64,000 bases of DNA from the NCBI RefSeq assembly GCF_015477605.1, contig NZ_JADLQX010000016.1, positions 124,001-188,000 on the forward strand. The letters are read 5' to 3'. A program made the translations under genes and the position numbers. The notes under the pieces were generated by a model, which was given only the letters and a program-made list of their open reading frames with translations, was not told the DNA's origin and made no database searches. The DNA comes from Nocardia amamiensis. Its GTDB lineage: Bacteria > Actinomycetota > Actinomycetes > Mycobacteriales > Mycobacteriaceae. The first letter of the stretch is position 1, and every line of letters begins with the position of its first letter. This document shows positions 1 through 7,557 of the stretch, piece by piece.

Positions 1-59
1 TACCTTCAACTCATTCAGCTGAGCCCGCAGCATCGGGCCGCGATGACCGAGAGGACATA

Positions 60-431
60 GTGATGCTTGCCGACAGCGACGCGTTCAGCGGGTTCTCGGT
101 GGACGATATCGAGGCAGCCAAGACGTTCTACGCCGAGACATTAGGCCTGCGGGTCTCCGAAGAGAACGGGATGCTCAACCTGCAGCTGGGCGGCGGGGGC
201 ACGGTCCTGGTGTACCCGAAACCAGACCACACCCCAGCGACGTTCACGATATTGAACTTTCCGGTGCCCGACATCGAGGCGGCCGTCGACGAGCTCGTCC
301 GCCGCGATGTGCGTTTCGAACGCTACGACTTCGCCGAGCAGGACGAGAAGGGCATCCACCGGGGCGGCGGTCCGCTGATCGCCTGGTTCACCGATCCCGC
401 GGGCAATGTCTTGTCCGTCTTGCAGCAGTAG
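60..431 (+). CDS. VOC (glyoxalase/bleomycin-resistance fold) protein
   Basis: Small single-domain protein of about 123 residues with the beta-alpha-beta-beta-beta layout of the vicinal oxygen chelate superfamily. The N-terminal half has the helix '[15 protein letters not shown]' that packs against the metal site, and the C-terminal half ends in '[15 protein letters not shown]', the usual last strand of these proteins. VOC proteins include metal-dependent lyases, dioxygenases and antibiotic-binding proteins, so the substrate cannot be named. The start is GTG at 60 or ATG at 63; they are adjacent and the choice changes one residue. It reads towards the dehydrogenase remnant and shows no operon partner inside the window. 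Confidence 0.85.
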   Translation: MMLADSDAFSGFSVDDIEAAKTFYAETLGLRVSEENGMLNLQLGGGGTVLVYPKPDHTPATFTILNFPVPDIEAAVDELVRRDVRFERYDFAEQDEKGIHRGGGPLIAWFTDPAGNVLSVLQQ

Positions 432-529
432 CATTTCGCACCGAACGGCATACGCGGCCCGTTCGCATCGAGGTGCGACGGGCCACGTAGCCGCAATGCA
501 CGCTCATGCGCACGTTACGTGGGTCGGTC

Positions 530-683
530 TCAGACCGTGACCACCACCTTGCCGCTGGCGTGGCCGGCTTCTTGGTATTCGATGGCCGCTGAAATTTCGC
601 CGAATGGGTAGCATCGGTCGATCACCGGGGTTACCTTGCCTGCCTCGATCAACTCGGTCAGCGTGACCAGGTCCTGTTGTTTG
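530..683 (-). pseudogene. 3'-terminal remnant of a zinc-type/quinone oxidoreductase (MDR family)
   Basis: On the minus strand the last 50 or so codons before the TGA at 530 read like the C-terminus of a medium-chain NAD(P)-dependent oxidoreductase: 'LVTLTELIEAGKVTPVID' followed by 'GEISAAIEYQEAGHASGK' and a hydrophobic 'VVVTV' end. This is the typical final helix and strand of the family. Upstream of about 683 the frame stays open but no longer looks like the family and runs into the TetR promoter and 5' end, so the catalytic and nucleotide-binding domains are gone. I read it as a decayed fragment left by a deletion or rearrangement. The 434-base gap between the VOC and TetR genes otherwise holds nothing I recognise. 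Confidence 0.7.
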
Positions 684-865
684 CCTCGGTGTCCGACCGT
701 GTCCGCCGATACCGCTCGCCGCGCGGTCGACGCAGCCCGAGGCCACCCGGCATCAACCGGGCGATCAACGGCCCACCCCTGAGGTGGTGGGTTGCGCTGC
801 GGCCGGATAGCGGTCAATGGTGCGGCCTTACGTTGTACGATCACGGCGAGGAAGGGAGGACGCCC

Positions 866-1576
866 GTGGCCGCTCGAGCCGAACCGGGACCCGAGCCCCG
901 TGTCCGGCTCAGCCGAGAGCGTGTGCTCCGGGCCGCGATCGGGATCGCCGACGAGCACGGCATCCAGTCGGTGACCATGCGCCGCCTCGGCGAAGAACTC
1001 GGCGCCGAGGCGATGTCGCTGTACTACCACGTGGCAAAAAAGGACGACCTCCTCGACGGCATCGTCGATCTCGTCGCCCGAGAGATCAACGACGCCGTCG
1101 AAAAGATGGACATCGTGCCGCCGGCAGCCGACTGGAAGACATCGGTCCGGCAGCGCATCCTCACCGCGCGTGAGGTGCTGCTACGCCACCGATGGGCTCC
1201 GGGTTTGTTCGAAACACGAACCACCGTCAGCCTCGAGGTGCTGCGCTACTACGACGCGCTGCTCGGCCTCATGCTGGCGGGGGGATTCTCCTACGATCTG
1301 GCCCACCACGCGATGCACACGCTGGGCAGCCGGGCATTGGGATTCACCCAGGAACTGTTCGACCCCGGTGACACCGGCGCCGATTCCGAGACCGGCGCCG
1401 ATCTTGCCGCGATGGCCGAGCAGTTGCCGAATATCGTGGGAATGCTGTCGGAGATCACCCACGACGACCCCGACTCGACATTGGGTTGGTGCGACGATCA
1501 AACCGAGTTCGAATTCGGCCTCGACTTGATCCTCGATGGTTTGGACAGAATGCGCGCCGGCCATCAACAGAAGTGA
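866..1576 (+). CDS. TetR/AcrR-family regulator with TetR-class C-terminal domain
   Basis: Predicted 236-residue repressor. Residues about 15-60 form the TetR helix-turn-helix: 'RLSRERVLRAAIGIADEHG', then 'SVTMRRLGEELGAEAMSLY' and 'YHVAKKDDLLDGIVD'. The rest resembles the TetR_C ligand-binding domain. The frame is open further upstream to 677, but the GTG at 866 follows a strong ribosome-binding site (GAAGGGAGGA, 850-860) and begins just before the HTH, so it was chosen. The dehydrogenase remnant behind it may be what is left of its target gene. Ligand unknown. Confidence 0.88.
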   Translation: MAARAEPGPEPRVRLSRERVLRAAIGIADEHGIQSVTMRRLGEELGAEAMSLYYHVAKKDDLLDGIVDLVAREINDAVEKMDIVPPAADWKTSVRQRILTAREVLLRHRWAPGLFETRTTVSLEVLRYYDALLGLMLAGGFSYDLAHHAMHTLGSRALGFTQELFDPGDTGADSETGADLAAMAEQLPNIVGMLSEITHDDPDSTLGWCDDQTEFEFGLDLILDGLDRMRAGHQQK

Positions 1577-1639
1577 ACAGGCAAGCAACCGACGACCGAC
1601 CCATCAGTCGGCAACAGACGGAATTCGTTCGGATCAAGG

Positions 1640-2080
1640 TTATTCGCAGGCAATTCCATCATTGTCGCGGTCGAGTTTGGAACTGTAGCCGGGCTCGCCC
1701 CGGCGCAGTGGTGCCGCGCCCGCCGCCCGGGCAGCCGCGCAGTTCGGGTAGTACACGTTGGGCGCGGGCGCCGGTGGCGGGGTCGCGGCAGGGGCAGGTG
1801 CGGCGGGCGGCGGTGGAGCGACGACAGCAGGCGGAGTTGTCGGGACAACGGCTGCGGGAGGCGGCGCCGGTGCGGTTGTCGTGGAAGTGGTCGTCGGCGC
1901 GCTCGGGGACGATGTGGCCGGGGTGGTGGTCGTCGGAGTGGTTGTGGCGGCTGACGCGCTGGTGGCGCGGGTAGAGGTCGTCGATGTGGACGCGGCGTCG
2001 GTATTGCAGGCGGCAGCGCCGATCGATGCTGCGGCGATGACGGTGGCGATGATCGCGGTGCGTCGCGCTGATACAGCCAT
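1640..2080 (-). CDS. Secreted excalibur-domain (calcium-binding) protein
   Basis: The N-terminus has a basic and hydrophobic signal segment (about residues 1-25, ending near 'GAAACN'); the -3 position of this possible lipobox is Ala, so lipidation is uncertain. Residues about 28-105 are a Thr/Ser/Pro/Ala-rich linker of low complexity, typical of surface-exposed spacers. The last 38 residues are an excalibur domain: 'YYPNCAAARAAGAAPLRRG' then 'PGY' and 'LDRDNDGIACE', with the conserved Cys pair and the DxDxDG loop that resembles an EF-hand. The ATG at 2080 has a good AGGAAA ribosome-binding site. It converges on the TetR gene; a small CCGAC/GTCGG hairpin lies between them at 1596-1611. Confidence 0.88.
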   Translation of the reverse strand: MAVSARRTAIIATVIAAASIGAAACNTDAASTSTTSTRATSASAATTTPTTTTPATSSPSAPTTTSTTTAPAPPPAAVVPTTPPAVVAPPPPAAPAPAATPPPAPAPNVYYPNCAAARAAGAAPLRRGEPGYSSKLDRDNDGIACE

Positions 2081-2408
2081 GATTTCCTGTTCTCGGAGTA
2101 AACGTGCGACTGAGTGATGGTTGACGGACCTATTCCCCGACCGGCCGTCGCGCTGGAACCATCGTTCTTCCCGAAGCTGCCGTTACCGAGAACGCTTGGG
2201 CTACAACCCAGTTGATCTTCACAGCGCGGGGAACTCCGCTACACCGGCGTGCCGGATATGTGCGACGAGGCGGCTTCACGACAGTTACGTCGGGGTGGGG
2301 CATGACCGCATACAAACCTCACGACGTCAGGTATGCCGCGATTCAGCCTGTTTGCCGAGCGGCTATGGGGAATTCTCATAGAAAGGCCGAGGAAGGCAGG
2401 ACCCTTTC
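2081..2408. other. Intergenic region without a recognisable gene
   Basis: This 328-base gap lies between the divergent excalibur and 2OG-dioxygenase genes and should hold both promoters. I see no convincing coding frame. A GAGGAAGG/GGCAGG stretch at 2387-2398 is the likely ribosome-binding region for the GTG at 2409. The composition is less GC-rich than the neighbours, in keeping with accessory DNA. Confidence 0.5.
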
Positions 2409-3188
2409 GTGCAGAGAAAGTCCTACGATTCACGGAACGTTCCGAGTGTTGCCTCGTCCACCGAAGGTCGGTCGGCGGACGAGTTGGTGGAGGCAGCCCG
2501 CAATGCCTTGATGTCCGATGGCGCCCAGCTGATGCCGGCTGCTGTGACGACATCGTGTCTCGGCTTGGAAGAGGGCGCCTGGGACCGGTTTCGTACCCAC
2601 TGGGAAACGCTGTGCGCGGACAGGTACGCCTCCGAGCAGGGCACGCGCAGGCTACGCCGATATGGATGGTTCTCGTTCACCGCGGCGACGGCGCAGCTCG
2701 AGCCCCTGCCGCAGGTCTCCTTCGTACAGCCGGAGAACAGCAACCCGCTCTACGTCGGCGTGGACCGCACCTTCGAGCCATTGACCGAGCCGTTCATGGC
2801 CGACCCCGTGTTCCGCGCGGTGCTGCGGTTGCTCGGACGGTTGGCGACGGCGCTGGACGACCCACCGGTGTGGAATGCGAAGGTGCATCCTTTTCGCGTC
2901 ATCGCATCAGCGGACGCGGAGGGACTGCCCACACCAGAGGGCCTGCACCGCGACGGTGTCACCCTGGTCTCTTCGCTCCTGGTCGGACGGCAGAACGCCG
3001 CAGGCGGCGAAAGCTCCGTGCTCGATCAGGACGGAACACCACTATTGACGACCCCCCTCCGCGAGCCAGGCGACCTGCTCATCGGGGATGACCGACGCAC
3101 CCTGCACAGCGTGTCACCGGTGCGTCCGGTGGACCGAAGCCGCCCCGCCTACCGCGACGTCCTGGTGGTGACGTTCGCACCCGCCTGA
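2409..3188 (+). CDS. 2OG-Fe(II) dioxygenase family protein (amino-acid hydroxylase-like)
   Basis: Predicted 259-residue cytosolic enzyme that matches the 2OG-Fe dioxygenase family typified by free amino-acid hydroxylases. The iron triad is visible: His180-x-Asp182 in 'GLHRDGVTLV' and the distal His233 in 'TLHSVSPV'; an Arg near 244 ('RSRPAYRD') could bind 2-oxoglutarate. 'NPLYVGVDRTFEPL' near residue 112 is another family hallmark. Such enzymes couple decarboxylation of 2-oxoglutarate to hydroxylation of a substrate; the substrate is unknown. It stands alone, divergent from the excalibur gene and convergent with ureC, where ureF would be expected. Confidence 0.8.
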   Translation: MQRKSYDSRNVPSVASSTEGRSADELVEAARNALMSDGAQLMPAAVTTSCLGLEEGAWDRFRTHWETLCADRYASEQGTRRLRRYGWFSFTAATAQLEPLPQVSFVQPENSNPLYVGVDRTFEPLTEPFMADPVFRAVLRLLGRLATALDDPPVWNAKVHPFRVIASADAEGLPTPEGLHRDGVTLVSSLLVGRQNAAGGESSVLDQDGTPLLTTPLREPGDLLIGDDRRTLHSVSPVRPVDRSRPAYRDVLVVTFAPA

Positions 3189-3206
3189 AGTGGCTCGATT
3201 CGTGCG

Positions 3207-3263
3207 CGAGTGGCACACCGGTGAGCACCCTTCCCGCGTTTCGCCGCAGCCATGTGCCACTCG
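3207..3263. terminator. Long inverted repeat between convergent 2OG-dioxygenase and ureC genes
   Basis: CGAGTGGCACA (3207-3217) is repeated inverted and perfectly as TGTGCCACTCG (3253-3263), with a 35-base loop. It sits between the stop of the dioxygenase gene (3188) and the stop of ureC (3272), so it can act as a bidirectional transcription barrier. There is no U-run. Confidence 0.55.
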
Positions 3264-3271
3264 TAAGCAGG

Positions 3272-4993
3272 TCAGAAGAGGAAGTAGCGCTGGGCCATGG
3301 GGAGTTCGGTGGCGGGCTGTTCGCGCCAGACCTCGCCGTCGATGCGGACGGTGAAGGTGTCCGGGTCGACTTCGATGCGCGGCATGGCGTCGTTGTGGGG
3401 CAGGTCGGTTTTCGTCACGCGGCGGACGTTGCGGACCGGCGCGAGTTTGCGGTGGACGCGCAGGCGGTCGGCGAGTCCGTCCTCGATCGCCTGCTCGGAG
3501 ACGAAGTGCAGGGAGGTGGCGGCGGCGGGCCCGGGGGCTGCGCCGAACATGGGGCGCGGCAATACGGGCTGCGGTGTGGGAATGGAGGCGTTGGCGTCGC
3601 CCATCGCGGCCCAGGCGATCGCGCCGCCCTTGAGCACGGCGTGCGGGCGGACGCCGAAGAACGCGGGCTCCCACAGCACCAGGTCGGCGAGCTTGCCGAC
3701 CTCGACCGACCCGATCTCGTGATCGAGGCCGTGCGCGACGGCCGGGCAGATGGTGTATTTCGCGACGTAGCGCTGGACGCGGGCGTTGTCGGCCGCACCG
3801 TCGCCGGGCAGCGGACCGCGGCGGCGTTTCATCACGTGCGCGGTCTGCCAAGTCCGCAGCACGACCTCGCCGATGCGGCCCATGGCTTGCGAGTCGCTGC
3901 CGATCATCGAGATGGCGCCCAAGTCGTGCAGCAGATCCTCCGCCGCGATGGTGGACGGACGGATGCGGCTTTCGGCGAACGCCAGATCCTCCGGGATCGA
4001 CGGGCTCAGATGATGGCACACCATGAGCATGTCCAGATGCTCGTCGAGGGTGTTGACGGTGTGCGGGCGGGTGGGGTTGGTCGAGCTGGGCAGCACGTTG
4101 AGATGCGAAGCGACGGTGATGATGTCGGGCGCGTGCCCGCCGCCCGCTCCCTCGGTGTGGTAGGCGTGGATGCCGCGGCCCGCGATCGCCGCGAGAGTGT
4201 CCTCGACGAAACCGGCCTCGTTCAACGTGTCCGAGTGCAACGCCACCTGCACGCCCGCCGCGTCGGCGACGGCGAGGCAGGCGTCGATCGCGGCGGGCGT
4301 CGAGCCCCAGTCCTCGTGCAGCTTGAAACCGGAAGCGCCGCCGCGCAATTGCTCCCACATGGCCTCGGCGCTGACGGTATTGCCCTTGCCGAGCAGCACG
4401 ATGTTCACCGGCCAGCCGTCGGTGGCCTCCAGCATCCGCGCCAGATGCCACGCGCCGGGCGTCACCGTGGTCGCCTTGCTGCCCTCGGCCGGCCCGGTGC
4501 CGCCGCCGATCAGCGTGGTGATGCCGCCGCCGAGCGCCTCGTCCATCAGCTGCGGGCAGATGAAGTGCACGTGACAGTCGATGGCGCCCGCGGTGAGAAT
4601 GCGCCCGTTGCCCGCGATGATCTCGGTGGAGGGACCGACGACCAGATCCGGGTGCACCCCCGTCATCGTGTCGGGATTGCCCGCCTTCCCGATGGCGCTG
4701 ATCCGTCCGTCGCGAATGCCGACGTCCGCCTTGATGATTCCCCAGTGATCGATGATCACCACGCCGGTGATCACCGTGTCAGGGGCACCCTCGGCGCGGG
4801 TCGCGCGGGACTGGCCCATGGATTCGCGCAGCACTTTCCCGCCGCCGAACACGGCCTCGTCACCGGCCCGGCCCGGTCCGCCGCTGCGGTCCTCGGTGAT
4901 CTCGATCAGCAGATCGGTGTCGGCGAGCCGGATCCGGTCTCCGGTGGTCGGCCCGAACAGTTCCGCGTACCGCGCCCGGCTCAGCTCGCCCAT
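3272..4993 (-). CDS. ureC: Urease alpha subunit
   Basis: Catalytic subunit of nickel urease, 573 residues, the normal length. Visible active-site elements are the metal-binding '[10 protein letters not shown]' (HxH), the lysine that becomes carbamylated and bridges the two nickels ('[10 protein letters not shown]'), '[12 protein letters not shown]', the mobile flap with catalytic Cys-His ('[16 protein letters not shown]') and the metal Asp in 'GSDSQAMGR'. It hydrolyses urea to ammonia and carbamate in the cytosol as an (alpha beta gamma)3 complex. It follows ureA and ureB but is separated from ureB by a 47-codon frame that overlaps both genes. The accessory genes ureF, ureG and ureD, which the enzyme needs for nickel loading, do not follow. 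Confidence 0.98.
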   Translation of the reverse strand: MGELSRARYAELFGPTTGDRIRLADTDLLIEITEDRSGGPGRAGDEAVFGGGKVLRESMGQSRATRAEGAPDTVITGVVIIDHWGIIKADVGIRDGRISAIGKAGNPDTMTGVHPDLVVGPSTEIIAGNGRILTAGAIDCHVHFICPQLMDEALGGGITTLIGGGTGPAEGSKATTVTPGAWHLARMLEATDGWPVNIVLLGKGNTVSAEAMWEQLRGGASGFKLHEDWGSTPAAIDACLAVADAAGVQVALHSDTLNEAGFVEDTLAAIAGRGIHAYHTEGAGGGHAPDIITVASHLNVLPSSTNPTRPHTVNTLDEHLDMLMVCHHLSPSIPEDLAFAESRIRPSTIAAEDLLHDLGAISMIGSDSQAMGRIGEVVLRTWQTAHVMKRRRGPLPGDGAADNARVQRYVAKYTICPAVAHGLDHEIGSVEVGKLADLVLWEPAFFGVRPHAVLKGGAIAWAAMGDANASIPTPQPVLPRPMFGAAPGPAAATSLHFVSEQAIEDGLADRLRVHRKLAPVRNVRRVTKTDLPHNDAMPRIEVDPDTFTVRIDGEVWREQPATELPMAQRYFLF

Positions 4994-5124
4994 CGCGGCA
5001 CCATCCCTTCCGTGACCTGGGCTGGAACCGGGCCAGGATCGCCGATGACTACGCCTCGCCGACGCTCGGTTCCGTCATACGCGGTGCGCACTATGTCGAT
5101 GATTCGCTCGCCGCGCTCACTCAT
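4981..5124 (-). CDS. 47-residue ORF bridging ureB and ureC
   Basis: An ATG at 5124 overlaps the ureB stop (ATGA), and the frame ends in TGA at 4981, 13 bases inside ureC. The product would start '[18 protein letters not shown]' and end 'EGMVPRWAS'. It fills the whole 127-base ureB-ureC gap without a stop. I do not recognise the sequence. It may encode a small protein or simply carry ribosomes from ureB to ureC by translational coupling; chance cannot be excluded in GC-rich DNA, where stop codons are rare. Confidence 0.4.
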   Translation of the reverse strand: MSERGERIIDIVRTAYDGTERRRGVVIGDPGPVPAQVTEGMVPRWAS

Positions 5125-5438
5125 GCCGGTCGGTCCAAGCGCCCGGGCGGGGTCAGGCTGATGCCGTGTACCTCGCGGGTTCCGCCCAGCGGGACCAGCG
5201 AAACCCGCTGCGCGAGGCCGGGTTCGAAGCGCACCGCGGTCCCGGCCGGGATGTCGAGCCGTCGGCCGTGCGCGGCGTCGCGGTCGAAATCCAGGGCCGC
5301 GTTCGCCTGCGGGAAGTGCACATGGCTGCCGACCTGCACCGGCCGGTCGCCGGTGTTGACCACCTCGAGCTCGGTCCGGTCCGCCCCGGAGTTCAGTTCG
5401 ATGACGCCATCGGCGCAGAAGTACTCACCGGGGATCAT
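5121..5438 (-). CDS. ureB: Urease beta subunit
   Basis: 105-residue beta subunit, the normal length. It begins '[18 protein letters not shown]' and carries the family signatures '[19 protein letters not shown]' and '[18 protein letters not shown]', plus 'RFEPG' near residue 75. It forms the scaffold that holds the catalytic alpha subunit. The ATG at 5438 overlaps the stop of a 10-codon mini-ORF that follows ureA; its own ribosome-binding site (GAGGCG) is modest. The 3' end overlaps the bridging ORF. Confidence 0.97.
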   Translation of the reverse strand: MIPGEYFCADGVIELNSGADRTELEVVNTGDRPVQVGSHVHFPQANAALDFDRDAAHGRRLDIPAGTAVRFEPGLAQRVSLVPLGGTREVHGISLTPPGRLDRPA

Positions 5439-5467
5439 GCCGCGCCTCGGGACCGCTGGTGTCGCAT
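5435..5467 (-). other. 10-codon mini-ORF between ureA and ureB
   Basis: The best ribosome-binding site in this gap (AGGAGGG, directly after the ureA stop) is spaced for an ATG at 5467, not for ureB. That ATG opens a 10-codon frame ([10 protein letters not shown]) whose TGA overlaps the ureB ATG as ATGA. This looks like a translational relay that feeds ribosomes into ureB. It is too short to be a likely functional peptide. Confidence 0.4.
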
Positions 5468-5475
5468 GCGCCCTC

Positions 5476-5778
5476 CTAGCCGATCGGGTGGTGGACGGTG
5501 ACGAGCTTGGTGCCGTCCGGGAAGGTCGCCTCGACCTGGACGTCGGGGATCATCTCGGGCACGCCCTCCATCACGTCCGCGCGGGTGAGCACTGTTCGCC
5601 CGGAGGACATCAGTTCGGCGACGGTGCGGCCGTCCCGCGCGCCCTCGAGCACGTGGTCGGTGATCAGCGCGACCGCCTCGGGATGGTTCAGCTTCAGCCC
5701 GCGTGCCTGCCTGCGCCGGGCCAGCTCGGCGGCGTAGCTGAGCAGCAGGCGCTCCTGCTCATGCGGTGACAGTCGCAT
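5476..5778 (-). CDS. ureA: Urease gamma subunit
   Basis: 100-residue gamma subunit. It opens '[19 protein letters not shown]' and holds '[19 protein letters not shown]' and '[14 protein letters not shown]', all diagnostic, and ends '[19 protein letters not shown]'. First gene of the urease operon, with a GAGGAG ribosome-binding site before the ATG at 5778. The promoter should lie in the 78 bases between it and the thioesterase gene, or further upstream if that gene is cotranscribed, as in mycobacteria. Confidence 0.97.
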   Translation of the reverse strand: MRLSPHEQERLLLSYAAELARRRQARGLKLNHPEAVALITDHVLEGARDGRTVAELMSSGRTVLTRADVMEGVPEMIPDVQVEATFPDGTKLVTVHHPIG

Positions 5779-5856
5779 CCGGGCTCCTCACCGGGTCGCA
5801 GTGGCGGGTGACGGACATTCTGGCACGCCCGTTCCGCCGTCGCCGGACGACCGCGC

Positions 5857-6303
5857 TCAGGAACGGTGCGGCAGATTCTGCAACCGCACCTGCCCGCGGG
5901 CGACGGTGCGGCCCCGCTCGTCGGTGATGACGACCTGCCACAGTTGCTGGAGCCTGCCGCGATGCAGCGGGGTGGCCTCGCCGGTCAGCGTGCCTTCGCG
6001 CACCGCGCGCAGGAAGTCGGTGTTGTTGTTGACGCCGACCACCGTGCCCTGGTCGCCGAACCAGATCCCGCCTGCGATGCTGGCGAGCGTTTCGATGACG
6101 GTGCAGTACACGCCGCCGTTCTGGATGCCGGCCGGCTGGTAGAGGTGCGGTTCGACGACCCACTCGCCGCGCACGCGGTCGGGGGTCAGCTCGGTGTAAC
6201 GCAGGCCGATCAGGTCGGCGAAGGTGCCTTCGCTGTATTCGTTCATCTGCTCGGGCGTGACGCCTGCCAGCGAGCCGACCTGGCGAGTTTCCTGCTGTGT
6301 CAT
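5857..6303 (-). CDS. PaaI-family hotdog thioesterase
   Basis: 148-residue single hotdog-fold protein. 'YQPAGIQNGGVYCTVIETL' near residues 54-72 carries the 'xxHGG'-like loop of the PaaI/YbgC group (here Gln-Asn-Gly-Gly), and 'VGVNNNTDFLRAVREG' forms the following strand. These enzymes cleave acyl- or aryl-CoA thioesters. It lies 78 bases upstream of ureA on the same strand; a thioesterase of this type precedes ureA in M. tuberculosis too (recalled as Rv1847), so the position is conserved and not specific to urea metabolism. Confidence 0.88.
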   Translation of the reverse strand: MTQQETRQVGSLAGVTPEQMNEYSEGTFADLIGLRYTELTPDRVRGEWVVEPHLYQPAGIQNGGVYCTVIETLASIAGGIWFGDQGTVVGVNNNTDFLRAVREGTLTGEATPLHRGRLQQLWQVVITDERGRTVARGQVRLQNLPHRS

Positions 6304-6345
6304 GCATTCACTGTCGCATAGCCGGTCGCGCCGGTCGCCGCGGCC

Positions 6346-7176
6346 TCAGCCGCCTGCCACCGTGACCGTCCGTCCGTTCAACGGCTGGGTCGGCCGGTTG
6401 CTGTGCGCGAACAGGGTCCGGTATCGATCGGCGTCGGCCGCCGCCACCGGGACCGGATTGCCGAGCACCGTCCAGGACACGCCCTCGCTGCACGGTGGCG
6501 TGGTGAGCGAACCCTGATACCGGAACTGGTCGAGGACACCGGGCAGGAGCGCGCGCAGGTCGAGCGGGCCCGTGACGGTGGTCTCGGCGTCCACGACATC
6601 CGGCGAGAGCGTGATGATCGGATCGAAGGGCGAAGGGTCCGGCGTGGCTTGCATGAGCACACCGAGTACGGCCAGCTTGCCGGCCGCGCTCCTGTGCACG
6701 AAGTGCACTTCCATCGTCGTGCCCGCGCCGTCCAGCGTGTGCTCGCTCGGCAGATGGAAATGGAACTGCGCGAGGTCGAATGGCACGCCGTCGACCACGA
6801 TGCGATTTCCGTTGTCCGCGGGGAGATTTGCCTGCACGGTGTGCCCGGTGTTCCGCAGGGTCAGCCCGGGCACCGAGTGGTAGTCGATGGTGATGTGCTC
6901 GGACGGCTCGAGTCGCGTGTGACTCGGCAGGTCGATCGGTGACTGCTGGTGGCCGCTCTTGCAGGCCAGGTAGTCCCGGTCGAGGTCGGCCCAATGGTCG
7001 GGGCCGTCCGCGTCGTAGTCCCAGTGTGATGCGACATGCGCGGGCGCACTGCTCGGGACGGCCGCGCGGCTGTGTTCCGGCTGCTCGCCACGGCCACAGG
7101 CGGAGAAAACAAGCACTGCCGCAACGGCCGACACGGCCGCGATCGAACGAAAACGGGATCGTCTGATGCTGGGCAA
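6346..7176 (-). CDS. Lipoprotein alpha-class carbonic anhydrase
   Basis: Exported zinc enzyme that interconverts CO2 and bicarbonate. The signal segment is 'RSIAAVSAVAAVLV' followed by a lipobox-like 'FSAC'. The mature part has 'WDYDADGPDHWADL', 'QQSPIDLPS', the two zinc histidines in 'QFHFHLPSEHTLDG', the third in 'MEVHFVHRSAAG', and 'GSLTTPPCSEGVSW' near the C-terminus, all alpha-CA hallmarks. A frame is open to 7233, but TTG at 7176 follows GAGGGG by 10 bases and directly precedes the basic signal n-region (PSIRRSRFRS), so it is preferred; the mature protein is about 250 residues. Surface carbonic anhydrase next to urease could buffer CO2/ammonia, but no operon link is shown. Confidence 0.93.
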   Translation of the reverse strand: MPSIRRSRFRSIAAVSAVAAVLVFSACGRGEQPEHSRAAVPSSAPAHVASHWDYDADGPDHWADLDRDYLACKSGHQQSPIDLPSHTRLEPSEHITIDYHSVPGLTLRNTGHTVQANLPADNGNRIVVDGVPFDLAQFHFHLPSEHTLDGAGTTMEVHFVHRSAAGKLAVLGVLMQATPDPSPFDPIITLSPDVVDAETTVTGPLDLRALLPGVLDQFRYQGSLTTPPCSEGVSWTVLGNPVPVAAADADRYRTLFAHSNRPTQPLNGRTVTVAGG

Positions 7177-7439
7177 ACCCGCACACCCCTCGAACTGTTC
7201 GGTGAGCCACCGCGAATGCCGGTCCGACCACATACCTGGCCTCGTCGACGACTCGGACGCGGTGCGCGGCGTTGCGCATCGATGATCGCGACACGGGCGC
7301 GGCGACGGGCCGGCCGGCGTTCGGACGTCGAATACCCTGGTACTCGGCGTATTTCACGTTCGTGTCGGCGTCAGCGTAGACCTGGGAGTGACCGGCACGC
7401 CAGAGTGGAGTTCCGCGACATAGTTCACACAGACACAGA

Positions 7440-7473
7440 GCGACGGGCCCCACCGGTGGGTGGAGCCCGTCGC
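7440..7473 (-). terminator. Hairpin terminator downstream of the FhuF-like gene / sRNA candidate
   Basis: On the minus strand GCGACGGGC pairs with GCCCGTCGC, nine perfect bases, enclosing a loop that is itself partly palindromic (CCACCGGTGG core). It is followed by a U-rich alternating stretch (TCTGTGTCTGTG). It would end transcripts coming from the FhuF-like gene or from the iron-controlled promoter at 7536-7565. Confidence 0.65.
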
Positions 7474-7529
7474 GGGCAAGGAATCGGGGGTCACCGCAGC
7501 CCTCGGGACTCTCACGCGATCCGTACGCC
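7440..7529 (-). ncRNA. Candidate iron-regulated small RNA (about 90 nt)
   Basis: The minus strand holds a complete small transcription unit without a recognisable gene. It has a -35 TTGCCT (7565-7560), an 18-base spacer, a -10 TACAAT (7541-7536), an expected start near 7529 and a GC hairpin ending at 7440. The spacer and -10 are covered by an IdeR-type iron box. Mycobacteria have a similar IdeR-controlled sRNA (MrsI), but I have not compared sequences. Alternatively the transcript continues as a 350-nt leader into the carbonic anhydrase gene, or the promoter is left over from a deleted gene. Confidence 0.45.
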
Positions 7530-7538
7530 GAGCCTATT

Positions 7539-7557
7539 GTAGGTCAGGCTTACCTAA
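7539..7557 (-). promoter_or_regulatory. IdeR/DtxR-type iron box inside a minus-strand promoter
   Basis: The top-strand sequence GTAGGTCAGGCTTACCTAA agrees with the mycobacterial/nocardial IdeR consensus (TWAGGTWAGSCTWACCTWA) at 17 of 19 positions. It lies between a -35 TTGCCT and a -10 TACAAT of a minus-strand promoter and overlaps the last codons of the FhuF-like gene. Iron-loaded IdeR would block this promoter. Confidence 0.75.

Noticed and set aside
2433-2444. CGGAACGTTCCG palindrome that also occurs within the 16-bp palindrome at 25760-25775
   Set aside because: The first copy lies inside the N-terminal codons of the dioxygenase gene; two copies of a 12-mer in 64 kb do not establish a regulon.
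3221-5161. 646-codon plus-strand frame opposite ureC
   Set aside because: Antisense shadow of ureC with shadow-type composition; ureC on the minus strand has every catalytic motif.
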